From Rhodobacter sp. SGA-6-6 (GTDB lineage: Bacteria > Pseudomonadota > Alphaproteobacteria > Rhodobacterales > Rhodobacteraceae): a stretch of DNA of 64,000 nt. The stretch is taken from contig NZ_JAAKGP010000010.1 in the NCBI RefSeq assembly GCF_011043545.1, positions 1 through 64,000 on the forward strand, read 5' to 3'. The notes beneath the pieces were generated by a model, which was not told the origin of the DNA, made no database searches, and saw only the letters and a program-made list of their open reading frames with translations. Positions 31,028 through 39,353 of the stretch are shown piece after piece; the first letter of the stretch is position 1; each line of letters opens with the position of its first letter. The position numbers were made by a program, and so were the translations under genes.

Positions 31028-32473
31028 ATGGGCACGAGGCCGCACAAGGGGCTGGAGATCGACGGCTTCACCCTGGGGGAGCAGCTGCACAAGGGCGGCT
31101 TCGCCACCATCTGGGAGGTGACCAACGCCCGCTTCCGCACGCCGATGGTGATGAAGGTGCCGACCATCCTCGACGGCGACGACGGGCCGACCATCGTCGG
31201 CTTCGAGGTCGAGCAGATGATCATGCCGCGGCTTTCGGGTCCGCACGTGCCGCGGGTGATGGGGATCGGCGATTTCGACGTGATGCCCTATATCGTCACC
31301 GAGAAGATCGAGGGCGGCTCGCTCTTGGACACCTTCCTGAAGGCGCCCCTGCCGCTGTCGGACCTGATCGAGATCATGGCCCGGATGGTGCAGGCGGTGG
31401 CCGACATTCACCGGCAGCACGTCATCCACCTGGACCTGAAGCCGGAGAATTTCCTGCAGCGGCCGAGCGGCGAGATGGTGCTGGTCGACTACGGCCTGTC
31501 GCGCCATGCGCAGCTGCCGGACCTCTTGGCCGAGGAATTCCGCATCCCGATGGGGACCTATCCCTATATCGCGCCCGAGCAGTTCCTGCATTGCCGCGAC
31601 GACCCGCGCTCGGACCTGTTCGCGCTTGGCGCGATGACCTATGCGCTGGCGACCGGCAAGCTGCCCTTCGGCAGCCCGGAAAAGCTGCGCGGGGTGCGGA
31701 AACGGCTCTGGCGCGACCCGATCCCGCCGCGGGCGCACCGGCCGGAGCTGCCGGAATGGTTGCAGGAGATCATCCTGCGCGCGCTGGAGGTGGACCCGAT
31801 GCGGCGCTACCAGTCGGCGGCGCAGATGGCCTTCGACCTGGCGCATCCGGCGCAGGTGACGCTGACGGCGCGGGCGCGCAAGCTGAAGCAGGACGGCTGG
31901 CTGCAGGTCTACGACCGCTGGAAGGTGGCGCGGCGGATCAGGAGCTTCCGCCCGCCGGACTTCATCGGCGCGCAGATGGCGGCGGTGCCGATCATCGTGG
32001 TGGCGGTGGACCTGTCGCCCGAGGGCGAGAAGTTGGCCAACACCCTGCGCCGGCAGATCAAGCGGATGCTGGTGACGGAGCCGGATGCGCGGATCGCCTG
32101 CGTCAACGTGATCAAGACCGCGCGGCTGGGGATCGACCAGATGACCGACGACCACGGCACCCATCTGCATGTGGCGCGGCTGGTGCAGCTGAAGGCCTGG
32201 GCCGAGGAGATCGAGCTGACCGAGGACCGGCTGACCTTCTCGGTGCTGGAGGGGCCGGACCCGGGGCAGGCGATCATCGACTACGCCACCCAGAACAACG
32301 CCGACCATATCCTGATGGGCGCCCGCGGCCATTCGACGACGCGGCGCTACCTCGGCTCGGTCTCGGCGCAGGTGGTGGCCGAGGCGGCCTGTTCGGTGAC
32401 GGTGGTGCGGCTGCGCGACGGGCAGGCGGAAGCGCCGGTGGAGACGGCTGCGGAGGCCGAGGCGGTGTCATAG
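31028..32473 (+). CDS. Ser/Thr protein kinase fused to universal stress protein domain
   Basis: A 481-residue two-domain protein. The Hanks-type kinase (about 12-275) has ATP-binding GGFATIW, probable Lys43, catalytic-loop HLDLKPEN with Asp136, and DYG (Asp154) in place of DFG. It has a full APE-like TYPYIAPEQ activation segment, so it is probably active. The C-terminal UspA domain (about 318-465) has IIVVAVD at its first strand and the nucleotide-binding GARGHSTTRRYLGSVS. No membrane segment is seen. It is cotranscribed with the preceding metallophosphoesterase and followed by a perfect terminator-like hairpin. Confidence 0.92.
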   Translation: MGTRPHKGLEIDGFTLGEQLHKGGFATIWEVTNARFRTPMVMKVPTILDGDDGPTIVGFEVEQMIMPRLSGPHVPRVMGIGDFDVMPYIVTEKIEGGSLLDTFLKAPLPLSDLIEIMARMVQAVADIHRQHVIHLDLKPENFLQRPSGEMVLVDYGLSRHAQLPDLLAEEFRIPMGTYPYIAPEQFLHCRDDPRSDLFALGAMTYALATGKLPFGSPEKLRGVRKRLWRDPIPPRAHRPELPEWLQEIILRALEVDPMRRYQSAAQMAFDLAHPAQVTLTARARKLKQDGWLQVYDRWKVARRIRSFRPPDFIGAQMAAVPIIVVAVDLSPEGEKLANTLRRQIKRMLVTEPDARIACVNVIKTARLGIDQMTDDHGTHLHVARLVQLKAWAEEIELTEDRLTFSVLEGPDPGQAIIDYATQNNADHILMGARGHSTTRRYLGSVSAQVVAEAACSVTVVRLRDGQAEAPVETAAEAEAVS

Positions 32474-32492
32474 GGGCAGGGGCCGCACTCCG

Positions 32493-32522
32493 CTGTCATC
32501 CCCGCGGAAGCGGGGATGACAG
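32493..32522. terminator. Perfect 12-bp palindromic hairpin between convergent genes
   Basis: Arms CTGTCATCCCCG (32493-32504) and CGGGGATGACAG (32511-32522) with loop CGGAAG. No T-run follows on either strand. It lies 20 bases after the kinase stop and 11 bases from the end of the entericidin-like gene, so it could stop or protect both transcripts. From memory, closely similar palindromes are dispersed in many proteobacterial genomes, so it may be a REP-like element. Confidence 0.6.
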
Positions 32523-32533
32523 GAGGGGCCGGA

Positions 32534-32653
32534 TCAGTTCATCCAGCCCTGCACGGTGCGGGCGCCGCCCGACACGTCCTCGCCCACGCCCGCAACCGTG
32601 TTGCAGGCGGCCAGCGCGCAAAGGGCGGTTGCCAGAAGGATCATGCGTTTCAT
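32534..32653 (-). CDS. Entericidin-like small lipoprotein
   Basis: A 39-residue protein, MKRMILLATALCALAACN at its start, with a basic N-terminus, hydrophobic core and lipobox LAAC. The mature part NTVAGVGEDVSGGAR matches the entericidin A/B pattern. Entericidins are small membrane lipoproteins first described in E. coli as an antidote/toxin pair. Here only one is present. GAGG lies 7 bases before the ATG. It starts 28 bases downstream of the YejA-like gene and may be its last cistron. Confidence 0.85.
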   Translation of the reverse strand: MKRMILLATALCALAACNTVAGVGEDVSGGARTVQGWMN

Positions 32654-32681
32654 TGCTCTGCCTCGGTCTTGTTGCCGTTTC

Positions 32682-34511
32682 TCACTGCTCTTGCCACCAG
32701 ATGTCGGGCATGAAGCCCAGCCAGTCTCCATACAGCGGCACATGGTCGGAATACTTCAAATCCGCGCGATGAGCCAGCCGCGAGACATCGGAATACCAGA
32801 TCGGGATGACATAGCGCCCAGCCGTCAGCACCCGGTCCAGCGCCCTTGTCGCGGCCTCGAACTCCGCGCTGTCCTTGGCGCCGACCATGGCGGCGATCAG
32901 CGCCTCCGCGGCGGGGGAGTCGATGCCGGGCCAGTTGCGGCTGCCGGTCTCGGTCACTCCGGCGCGGCCCCAGTAGAGCAGCTGCTCGTTGCCCGGCGAC
33001 AGCGACAAGGAGCGGATGTAATGGGTCATGTCGAAGTTGTAGGCGTTGGTGCGCTCCTTGTATTGCGCATCGTCCACCATGCTGACGCGGGCCTGGATGC
33101 CAAGGGACTTCAGCGCCTCGATCCAGATCGCCCCGGCGGCGGCAAGGTCGTCCTGGCCGTTCGACAGCAGGATCTCGAAGGCGAAGGGCTCGCCGGCGGC
33201 GTTCCTCAATATCCCGTCATCGCCCACCGTCCAGCCGGCGTCCTCCAAGAGCTTCGCCGCCGCGCGGATGTTGCGGCGGTTGGTCGGGCTGCCGTCAGAG
33301 ACCGGCAGGGCATAGCCCTCGATGGTGCCGGGCGGCAGGTCGGCGGCGAAGGGGGCCAGCAGCTCGGCCTCGCGCCCCGTCGCGGGCTGGCCGGGAGCCA
33401 TCGCCAGCATGGAATTGCCGTAATAGCTGGGGATGCGCGGCAGCAGGCCGGCGTTCAGGGTCTGGTTGATGAACTCGAAGTTGAACGACAGGATCAGCGC
33501 CTCGCGCACCCGCCAGTCGGCGAAGATCGGTTTGCGGGTGTTGAAGGCCAGCCCCTCGATGCCCGAAGGCCGCCGGTGCGGGATCTCGTCCTTGACCACC
33601 GCGCCGGACTGCACCGCCGGAAAGTCGTAATTCGTCAGCCATTTCGCGGCGTTGGTCTCGCGGTAGGCCGACAGGTGGCCGGCCTTGAACGCCTCGAAGA
33701 TCGCCTGGGCATTGGTGAAATAGTCGTAGCGGATTTCCTCCAGGTTCCACAGGCCGCGGTTGAAGGGCAGGTCCTTGCCCCACCAGTCCGGGTTCTTGCG
33801 GAAGCTGATGAACACCCCCGGCTCCATCTTGTCGACCAGATAGGGGCCGGAGCCGATTGGCGCCTCCAGCGTCGATTCGGTGAAGTCCTTGCCCTCCCAC
33901 TGCGCCTTCTTCAGCACCGGGCGCAGGCCGAGGATCAGCGGCAGTTCGCGGTCCTGGGCGTTGAAGGTGAACCTCACGCTGCGCGGGCCGGTCTGCTCGA
34001 CCGAGGCGATCTTGGCCCAGGCGGCGGCGTAGCGGGCATTGCCCTGGGTGCCGAGGATCTCGAACGACCAGATCACGTCTTCCACGGTGACCGGGGAGCC
34101 GTCGGAGAATCGCGCCTCTTCACGCAGGGTAAATTCCACGTAGGAGCGCGACTCGTCGGTATCGACCGATTCGGCCAAGAGGCCATACAGCGAGAAGGGC
34201 TCGTCGTAGTTGCGGCCCAGAAGCGTCTCGACCACCAAGGTGGAGATGCCGGTGGCGGGGCGGCCCCTGGTGATGAAGGGGTTCAGGCTGTCGAAGCCGC
34301 CGGCCTCGCCCCAGCGGAAGCTGCCGCCCTGCGGCGCGTCGGGGTTGGCCTGCGGCAGCGACACAAAATCCGGGGGGAGGGCGGGTTCGCCATACATAGC
34401 TATGCCGTGGCGCGGTTCGGCGCCGGCAAGGCCGGCCATGGCCAGCCCCCCCAGAATCATCATGCCCAGCCGGGCAAGGCGGCGGAGGGCGGGCTTGGCT
34501 TGGCATCGCAT
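32682..34511 (-). CDS. ABC transporter peptide-binding protein, family 5 (YejA-like)
   Basis: A 609-residue periplasmic solute-binding protein. The signal peptide is about residues 1-31 (LARLGMMILGGLAMAGLAGA, cleaved near AGA-EP). The rest fits SBP family 5 of oligopeptide carriers (FDSLNPFITRG, FTLREEARFSDGSPVTVEDV quoted in part, YLVDKMEPG, GYALPVSDGSPTNRRNI in part) and is close in layout to YejA, the binding protein of the microcin C/oligopeptide YejABEF system. No permease or ATPase genes adjoin it, so it either serves a transporter encoded elsewhere or is an orphan. Confidence 0.88.
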   Translation of the reverse strand: MRCQAKPALRRLARLGMMILGGLAMAGLAGAEPRHGIAMYGEPALPPDFVSLPQANPDAPQGGSFRWGEAGGFDSLNPFITRGRPATGISTLVVETLLGRNYDEPFSLYGLLAESVDTDESRSYVEFTLREEARFSDGSPVTVEDVIWSFEILGTQGNARYAAAWAKIASVEQTGPRSVRFTFNAQDRELPLILGLRPVLKKAQWEGKDFTESTLEAPIGSGPYLVDKMEPGVFISFRKNPDWWGKDLPFNRGLWNLEEIRYDYFTNAQAIFEAFKAGHLSAYRETNAAKWLTNYDFPAVQSGAVVKDEIPHRRPSGIEGLAFNTRKPIFADWRVREALILSFNFEFINQTLNAGLLPRIPSYYGNSMLAMAPGQPATGREAELLAPFAADLPPGTIEGYALPVSDGSPTNRRNIRAAAKLLEDAGWTVGDDGILRNAAGEPFAFEILLSNGQDDLAAAGAIWIEALKSLGIQARVSMVDDAQYKERTNAYNFDMTHYIRSLSLSPGNEQLLYWGRAGVTETGSRNWPGIDSPAAEALIAAMVGAKDSAEFEAATRALDRVLTAGRYVIPIWYSDVSRLAHRADLKYSDHVPLYGDWLGFMPDIWWQEQ

Positions 34512-34587
34512 TTCGGAAACGGTTCCCCGGTGTTCTGGCCTTTGTGCCGAACCTACGCCCGAGGGTGAGAGTTTTCAAACTTTTAGC

Positions 34588-34616
34588 TTGGCCATCCCGG
34601 CGGAGGGGGCTATAAA
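34588..34616 (+). promoter_or_regulatory. Promoter for candidate small RNA
   Basis: TTGGCC (34588-34593) and TATAAA (34611-34616) lie 17 bases apart in the spacer between the YejA-like gene and bdhA. Initiation would fall near 34623. The -35 TTG and C-preceded -10 would also be compatible with a heat-shock-type sigma factor. No plus-strand gene begins before the terminator at 34671, so the promoter points to a noncoding transcript. Confidence 0.6.
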
Positions 34617-34622
34617 GAGCCT

Positions 34623-34698
34623 ACTGCTCGATAGGTTTCTTGCCTGTATGAAACCTGCCTCAACGACTGAACGCCGGCCTCGTGCCGGCGTTTTTTTT
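34623..34698 (+). ncRNA. Candidate trans-acting small RNA, about 76 nt
   Basis: A short transcription unit bounded by the promoter at 34588-34616 and an intrinsic terminator at 34671-34698. It can form a first stem-loop with arms AGGTTTC (34633-34639) and GAAACCT (34650-34656), then a single-stranded linker, then the terminator hairpin with a run of eight Ts. That is the architecture of an Hfq-dependent sRNA, and hfq is present in this window. It contains no convincing ORF with a ribosome site. I do not recognise the family. Readthrough would enter bdhA. Confidence 0.6.
34671..34698 (+). terminator. Intrinsic terminator with T8 tail
   Basis: Arms ACGCCGGC (34671-34678) and GCCGGCGT (34684-34691), loop CTCGT, followed directly by a run of Ts to 34698. 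It is the clearest rho-independent terminator in the window, yet no protein gene on the plus strand ends before it. This supports the small RNA call. Confidence 0.85.
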
Positions 34699-34806
34699 GG
34701 CGCCGTGCCCGGCGCAGGGGCGGGCCATCACTTCGGGGAGAACGCCCCTCGCGCATCCATGCTGCACCGCCTATAGTTTCCGCAGATGCAGCATCAGGAG
34801 GCCGCC

Positions 34807-35580
34807 ATGCGCCTTGAAGGGAAACGCGCCATCGTCACCGGGTCCAACTCTGGCATCGGGCTGGGGGTGGCCGAGGAACTGGCCCGCGCCGGGGCCGAGG
34901 TGGTGATCAACAGCTTCACCGACCGCGAGGAGGACCATGCGCTGGCGGCGAGAATCGGTGCCGAGCATGGCGTGAAGGCCCGCTACATCGCCGCCGACAT
35001 GTCGAAGGGCGAGGACTGCCGGGCGCTGGTGGAAAAGGCCGGCGGCTGCGACATCCTGGTCAACAACGCCGGCATCCAGTTCGTCAGCCCGGTGGAAAGC
35101 TTCCCGGTCGAGAAGTGGAACGCCATCCTGGCGATCAACCTGTCCTCGGCCTTCCACACCGCCGCCGCCGCCCTGCCGGGGATGCGCGACAGGGGCTGGG
35201 GGCGGGTCGTCAACATCGCCTCGGCCCATGGCCTGACCGCCAGCCCGTTCAAGTCGGCCTATGTCGCGGCCAAGCACGGCGTCGTCGGCCTGACCAAGAC
35301 CGTGGCGCTGGAATGCGCGGGGCAGGGGATCACCGCCAATGCGATCTGCCCGGGCTATGTGCTGACACCCTTGGTCGAGGCGCAGATCCCCGACCAGATG
35401 AAGGTGCACAACATGGACCGCGACACGGTGATCCGCGAGGTGATGCTGGAGCGCCAGCCGAGCCGCCAGTTCGCCACCACCGAGCAGATCGGCGGCACCG
35501 TGGTCTGGCTGTGCAGCCCCTACGCCGACCAGGTGACCGGCACCGCCATCAGCGTGGATGGCGGCTGGACGGCGCTGTGA
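34807..35580 (+). CDS. D-3-hydroxybutyrate dehydrogenase (short-chain dehydrogenase)
   Basis: A 257-residue SDR enzyme. The NAD-binding motif is TGSNSGIG near residues 11-18, with NNAG and the catalytic SAYVAAK (Tyr and Lys) later. The region AICPGYVLTPLVEAQIPDQ is characteristic of 3-hydroxybutyrate dehydrogenases, which oxidise 3-hydroxybutyrate to acetoacetate when polyhydroxybutyrate is degraded. The chosen ATG has AGGAGG 6 bases upstream, better than the ATG at 34786. The stop overlaps the patatin GTG start, so both are coupled. Confidence 0.9.
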   Translation: MRLEGKRAIVTGSNSGIGLGVAEELARAGAEVVINSFTDREEDHALAARIGAEHGVKARYIAADMSKGEDCRALVEKAGGCDILVNNAGIQFVSPVESFPVEKWNAILAINLSSAFHTAAAALPGMRDRGWGRVVNIASAHGLTASPFKSAYVAAKHGVVGLTKTVALECAGQGITANAICPGYVLTPLVEAQIPDQMKVHNMDRDTVIREVMLERQPSRQFATTEQIGGTVVWLCSPYADQVTGTAISVDGGWTAL

Positions 35581-36590
35581 CCAAGGTCAGCCTGGCGCTG
35601 CAGGGCGGCGGCGCCCATGGCGCCTTCACCTGGGGCGTGCTGGACCGGCTGCTGGAGGACGGACGGTTGGAGATCGCGGCGATCTCCGGCACCTCGGCCG
35701 GGGCGCTGAACGGCGCGGCGCTGAAGGCCGGGCTGGCCTCCGGCGGGCCGGAGGCGGCGCGGGGGCTGCTGCGGGCGCTGTGGGAAGAGATCGCCGACAT
35801 CGGCGATTTCCGCATGGTGCCCTGGTTCCAGCCCTTCCTGCCCGGCCTGCGCTTCTGGCAGCAGGCCAGCGAAAGCTTCCTGCCGTTCAGCCCGGCGGGC
35901 GTGGCGACGCAGCTCTGGTCGCCCTATACCCCGGGCATCGCCTACCGCAACCCGCTGGAGCCGGTGATCGGCCGGCTCGATTTCGCCCGGGTCCGGGCGA
36001 AGGCGGGCCCGGCGCTGTTCGTCGGAGCCACCAATGTCCGCACCGGCAAGGTCCGCATCTTCCACGGGGAGGAGTTGACGCCGCAGGCGCTGATGGCCTC
36101 GGCCTGCCTGCCGACGGCCTTCCGCGCGGTGGAGATCGACGGCGAGGCCTATTGGGACGGCGGCTATACCGGCAACCCCTCGCTCTGGCCGCTCTACGAC
36201 CGCGGGCTGCCGGACGACATCGTGATCGTGCAGGTGAACCCGCTGCGGCGCGAGGAGGTGCCGGAGACGCCGCTGGAGATTCAGAACCGCATCAACGAGA
36301 TCAGCTTCAACGCCTCGCTGATGGGCGAATTGCGCGCCATCGCCTTCGTGCGGCGGCTGATCGAGGACGGGCGGATCGAGAAGGGCCAGATGAAGGACGT
36401 GCGGGCGCATATGATCGCCGACGACGTGCTGATGAACGACCTTTCGGCCGGATCGAAGCTGGAGCCCTCGGGCAACCTGATCCGCCGGCTGCACGCGGCC
36501 GGGCGGACGGCGGCGGAGGGCTTCCTGGCGGCCTGCGCCGAGGATGTCGGCCGGGCCACGACGGTCGACCTGCCGGCGCTGTTCGGCTAG
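35577..36590 (+). CDS. Patatin-like phospholipase/hydrolase
   Basis: A 337-residue patatin-family acyl hydrolase with a Ser-Asp dyad: oxyanion hole QGGGAHG (9-15), nucleophile Ser40 in GTSAG, and Asp in DGGYTGNP near 193. The family hydrolyses lipid esters. The GTG start (35577) overlaps the bdhA stop as GTGA. Pairing with 3-hydroxybutyrate dehydrogenase suggests a role in polyhydroxybutyrate granule turnover or membrane lipid release, which is inference. It has no signal peptide. An inverted repeat follows 5 bases after its stop. Confidence 0.9.
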   Translation: MTKVSLALQGGGAHGAFTWGVLDRLLEDGRLEIAAISGTSAGALNGAALKAGLASGGPEAARGLLRALWEEIADIGDFRMVPWFQPFLPGLRFWQQASESFLPFSPAGVATQLWSPYTPGIAYRNPLEPVIGRLDFARVRAKAGPALFVGATNVRTGKVRIFHGEELTPQALMASACLPTAFRAVEIDGEAYWDGGYTGNPSLWPLYDRGLPDDIVIVQVNPLRREEVPETPLEIQNRINEISFNASLMGELRAIAFVRRLIEDGRIEKGQMKDVRAHMIADDVLMNDLSAGSKLEPSGNLIRRLHAAGRTAAEGFLAACAEDVGRATTVDLPALFG

Positions 36591-36595
36591 AGCCC

Positions 36596-36621
36596 GTCCG
36601 ATGCAGAGAGAAGCATCGGAC
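36596..36621 (+). terminator. Inverted repeat after the patatin gene
   Basis: GTCCGATGC (36596-36604) pairs with GCATCGGAC (36613-36621) around an 8-base purine loop. The pairing extends outward imperfectly (AGCCC/AGGCT). It begins 6 bases after the stop and has no T-run, so it is a transcript-end hairpin rather than a classical intrinsic terminator. Confidence 0.5.
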
Positions 36622-36686
36622 AGGCTCCAGCTTCATAGTGGTCGCCTGCCTTTCGACATAACCGGAGTCCACTTTTGTCGGGCAGG

Positions 36687-37364
36687 CTAGCGCGGCTCTT
36701 TCGGCAGCGGATAGACCAGCCCGCCCGAGACGATCAGCTTGGCGGCATCGTCGACGCCCATGTCCAGCTCCACCAGGTCGCGGGTGGGCACAAAGAGCAG
36801 CATCCCCGAGGTGAAGGGGGTCAGGCCGACGAAGACCGCCGACATCTCGGCCCCCATCGCCGCCAGCCGCTCGGCCAGTTCGCCCTTCGGCCGGGTGGAG
36901 ACAAAGCCGAGCGCCCAGGAGCCGGCGCGGGGAAACTCCACCAGCACCACCTTGTCGAAGCTTTGCTCCTTCTTGTTGAAGAAGGTCTCGGCCACCTGCT
37001 TGATCGCGCCGTAGATCGAGCGGACCACCGGCATCCGGTCGACCAGATCCTCGCCCCGGCGGATCAGCGAGCGGCCGATCAGCCCCTTGGCGACCCAGCC
37101 CATGAAGATGGTGAAGACCAGGAAGACCAGCACGCCGACACCGCGGACGGGGAATTCGTAGTCCGGGCCGAACCAGCGGCGGATGATCGCGTCGGGCTGG
37201 TAGTAGGAGGGGATCAGCGGCAGGATCCAGCCGTCGATCCAGCCGATCACCGCCCAGACGACATAGATCGTCAGCCCGACCGGCAGCACGACCACCAGGC
37301 CGGTCAGGAAGCTGGCGCGCAGCCCCGCAAGGAAGCCGCGCCGGGGGTGGAGGGGTTCGGTCAT
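36687..37364 (-). CDS. DUF502 family membrane protein
   Basis: A 225-residue inner-membrane protein with two hydrophobic segments (about 15-42 and 75-98). The DUF502 core includes RMPVVRSIYGAIKQV and PTTP-like LTPFTSGMLLFVP. The function is unknown in bacteria, though plant COV relatives affect vascular patterning. It is convergent with the patatin gene and lies 78 bases downstream of psuG on the same strand, so cotranscription with psuKG is possible but not evident. Confidence 0.88.
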   Translation of the reverse strand: MTEPLHPRRGFLAGLRASFLTGLVVVLPVGLTIYVVWAVIGWIDGWILPLIPSYYQPDAIIRRWFGPDYEFPVRGVGVLVFLVFTIFMGWVAKGLIGRSLIRRGEDLVDRMPVVRSIYGAIKQVAETFFNKKEQSFDKVVLVEFPRAGSWALGFVSTRPKGELAERLAAMGAEMSAVFVGLTPFTSGMLLFVPTRDLVELDMGVDDAAKLIVSGGLVYPLPKEPR

Positions 37365-37442
37365 GGAGTGTCCCTGTTTGCCCCTATCTAGGGGCGGGGG
37401 GCCGGCTTCCGCAATGCCGCAGCACCCATACGGCGGCGTATT

Positions 37443-38357
37443 TTACCGCATACGGGCCAGTTCGGCGGCGATGGCGGCGGCGAGCCGGGCGTTCGACAGC
37501 ACCAGCGCGATATTGGCGGAGAGCGAGCGGCCCCCGGTCAGCTCGAAGATCCGTTGCAGCAGGAAGGGGGTGACGGCCTTGGCGCTGATCCCCTGCGCCT
37601 CGGCCTCGGCCAGCGCTGCCTCGACCACCGGCATGATCTCGGCGCGGGGAATTTCGGCCTCGGGCGGGATCGGGTTGGCGACCAGCTGGCCGCCGGGCAG
37701 GCCGAGGGTCGCCCGCATCCGGTGGGCGGCGGCGATTTGCGCGGCGCTGTCCATCCGCAGCGGCGCCTTCAGCCCGGAAGAGCGCGACCAGAAGGCCGGG
37801 AAGTCGTCCTGACGGTAGGAAATCACCGGAACCCCTTGGGTTTCCAGCACTTCCAGCGTCTTCGGAAGGTCGAGGATCGCCTTGGCTCCGGCGGCAACCA
37901 CGGTGACCGGGGTCTGCGCCAGTTCCATCAGGTCGGCCGAGATGTCGAAGCTGGTCTCCGCGCCGCGATGGACGCCGCCGATGCCGCCGGTGGCGAAGAC
38001 CTCGATCCCGGCGGCGCGGGCGCAGATCATGGTGGCGGCGACGGTGGTGGCGCCGGTTCCGCCCGCAGCGATACAGGCGGCAAGGTCGGCGCGGGACAGC
38101 TTCGCCACGCCCTGGGCTTGCCCGAGCGCATCCAGCTGCGCCTCGGAAAGGCCGATGTGCAGCTTTCCTTGCATCACCGCGATGGTGGCCGGCACGGCGC
38201 CATGGGCGCGGACCTCGGCCTCGACCAAGGCTGCGGTCTCGACGTTCTGCGGGAAGGGCATCCCGTGGGTGATGATGGTGGATTCCAGCGCCACCACGGG
38301 GGCGCCATCGGCGCGGGCCGTGGCGATTTCCGGCGAGAATTCAAGGGGAAGCGTCAC
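37443..38357 (-). CDS. psuG: Pseudouridine-5'-phosphate glycosidase
   Basis: A 304-residue enzyme that splits pseudouridine 5'-phosphate reversibly into uracil and ribose 5-phosphate. Family landmarks are VALESTIITHGMPFPQN, TIAVMQGKLHIGL, the active-site lysine region GVAKLSRADL, TGGIGGVHRGAE and PFLLQRI..LTGG. The GTG start at 38357 overlaps the kinase stop as GTGA, and no ATG lies close. Together with psuK it forms the pseudouridine degradation pathway. Confidence 0.95.
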   Translation of the reverse strand: MTLPLEFSPEIATARADGAPVVALESTIITHGMPFPQNVETAALVEAEVRAHGAVPATIAVMQGKLHIGLSEAQLDALGQAQGVAKLSRADLAACIAAGGTGATTVAATMICARAAGIEVFATGGIGGVHRGAETSFDISADLMELAQTPVTVVAAGAKAILDLPKTLEVLETQGVPVISYRQDDFPAFWSRSSGLKAPLRMDSAAQIAAAHRMRATLGLPGGQLVANPIPPEAEIPRAEIMPVVEAALAEAEAQGISAKAVTPFLLQRIFELTGGRSLSANIALVLSNARLAAAIAAELARMR

Positions 38358-39244
38358 GATCCTGGGTCTCCCGAGACATAGGCGGCAGCGGCCTGCAGGG
38401 CGGCGGCAAGCGCGGCCTCGCGGCCGGCGCCGCCGCGTTCGGCCACCAGATGGGCGGCCATGAAGGTATCGCCCGCGCCGGTGACGCGGGTGACGAGGAC
38501 CTGCGGCGGCCTGCCTTCGATGACGCCCGCCCCGGCGCGGCCCTCGGAGGCGGAGCGGCCGCCATCGGTGACCAGCACATGCGCGGCGCCGCGGGCCAAG
38601 AGCGCCTCGGCCGCGGCGGCGGCGGTGGGGGCGGGGGCCTTCGACAGCAGGTTGGCCTCTTCGAGGTTGACGTAGAGCGTGGCGTTGGGATGCGCCAGCA
38701 GCGGCCGCAGCCGCTCGGCCTTGCCGGGGCTGGCAGGGGCGACGCGCAGGTCGGCGGCGGCGAAGAGGGGCGAGGCGGCGATCTCGGACAGCAGCGCCTC
38801 GGTCAGGTTGCCGTCCAGCGCGATGGGGCCGGACCATGGCGCATCGGCCGACCCGAGGCGGCCATCCGCCAGCGGACGCAGGATCTTGTCGCCCGCCGCC
38901 TCCAGCGAATGGGCGTCGGCGATGGCGGCAATCAACCCGTTGGCGCCTTCTATCGCCATGTAGACATCGGTCGGCAAGTCCTCGGACCGATAGACGAATC
39001 CGGTCTCCAGCCCGAGACGGCCGCAGGCGGCGACCAGTTCCTCGCCCTCGGCGTCGCGGCCGATGGCGGTCAGCACCGCCGGGCGCAGGCCGAAGCGCGC
39101 CAGCGTCATGGCGATGTTCATGGCGACGCCGCCCGGCAGACGCGTGATCCGCCCCGGCACGTCGGAGCCGAGCCGCATCGCGGCGGGCGAGCGGCCGATC
39201 ACGTCCCAGAGGACGGAGCCGATGCAGAGGATGTCGGGCACCAT
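38354..39244 (-). CDS. psuK: PfkB-family pseudouridine kinase
   Basis: A 296-residue ribokinase-fold kinase with the N-terminal glycine-rich sugar site [18 protein letters not shown] and the C-terminal anion-hole/catalytic Asp motif [12 protein letters not shown]. Because it is translationally coupled to psuG, its substrate is taken to be pseudouridine, phosphorylated at the 5' position. GAAGG precedes the ATG by 5 bases. It is divergent from rpsB. Confidence 0.9.
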   Translation of the reverse strand: MVPDILCIGSVLWDVIGRSPAAMRLGSDVPGRITRLPGGVAMNIAMTLARFGLRPAVLTAIGRDAEGEELVAACGRLGLETGFVYRSEDLPTDVYMAIEGANGLIAAIADAHSLEAAGDKILRPLADGRLGSADAPWSGPIALDGNLTEALLSEIAASPLFAAADLRVAPASPGKAERLRPLLAHPNATLYVNLEEANLLSKAPAPTAAAAAEALLARGAAHVLVTDGGRSASEGRAGAGVIEGRPPQVLVTRVTGAGDTFMAAHLVAERGGAGREAALAAALQAAAAYVSGDPGS

Positions 39245-39324
39245 GCGGCCTTCATCGCTTGAACGCCGGTCTTGCGCAAGCCGGGCGAAAGATGGCTGTT
39301 CGCGCCGGAATGAAGGGGCAGGGG

Positions 39325-39353
39325 TTGCGCATCCCGGGCAGGCGGTCTATACG
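39325..39353 (+). promoter_or_regulatory. Probable sigma70 promoter of rpsB-tsf
   Basis: TTGCGC (39325-39330) and TATACG (39348-39353) lie 17 bases apart, about 120 bases before rpsB, in the spacer divergent from psuK. The long leader that would result contains two hairpins: GGGGAGAAATCCCC around 39387-39400 and TCCCGGA/TCCGGGA at 39417-39435. The second resembles palindromes that I recall as dispersed repeats in alphaproteobacteria. Confidence 0.6.
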
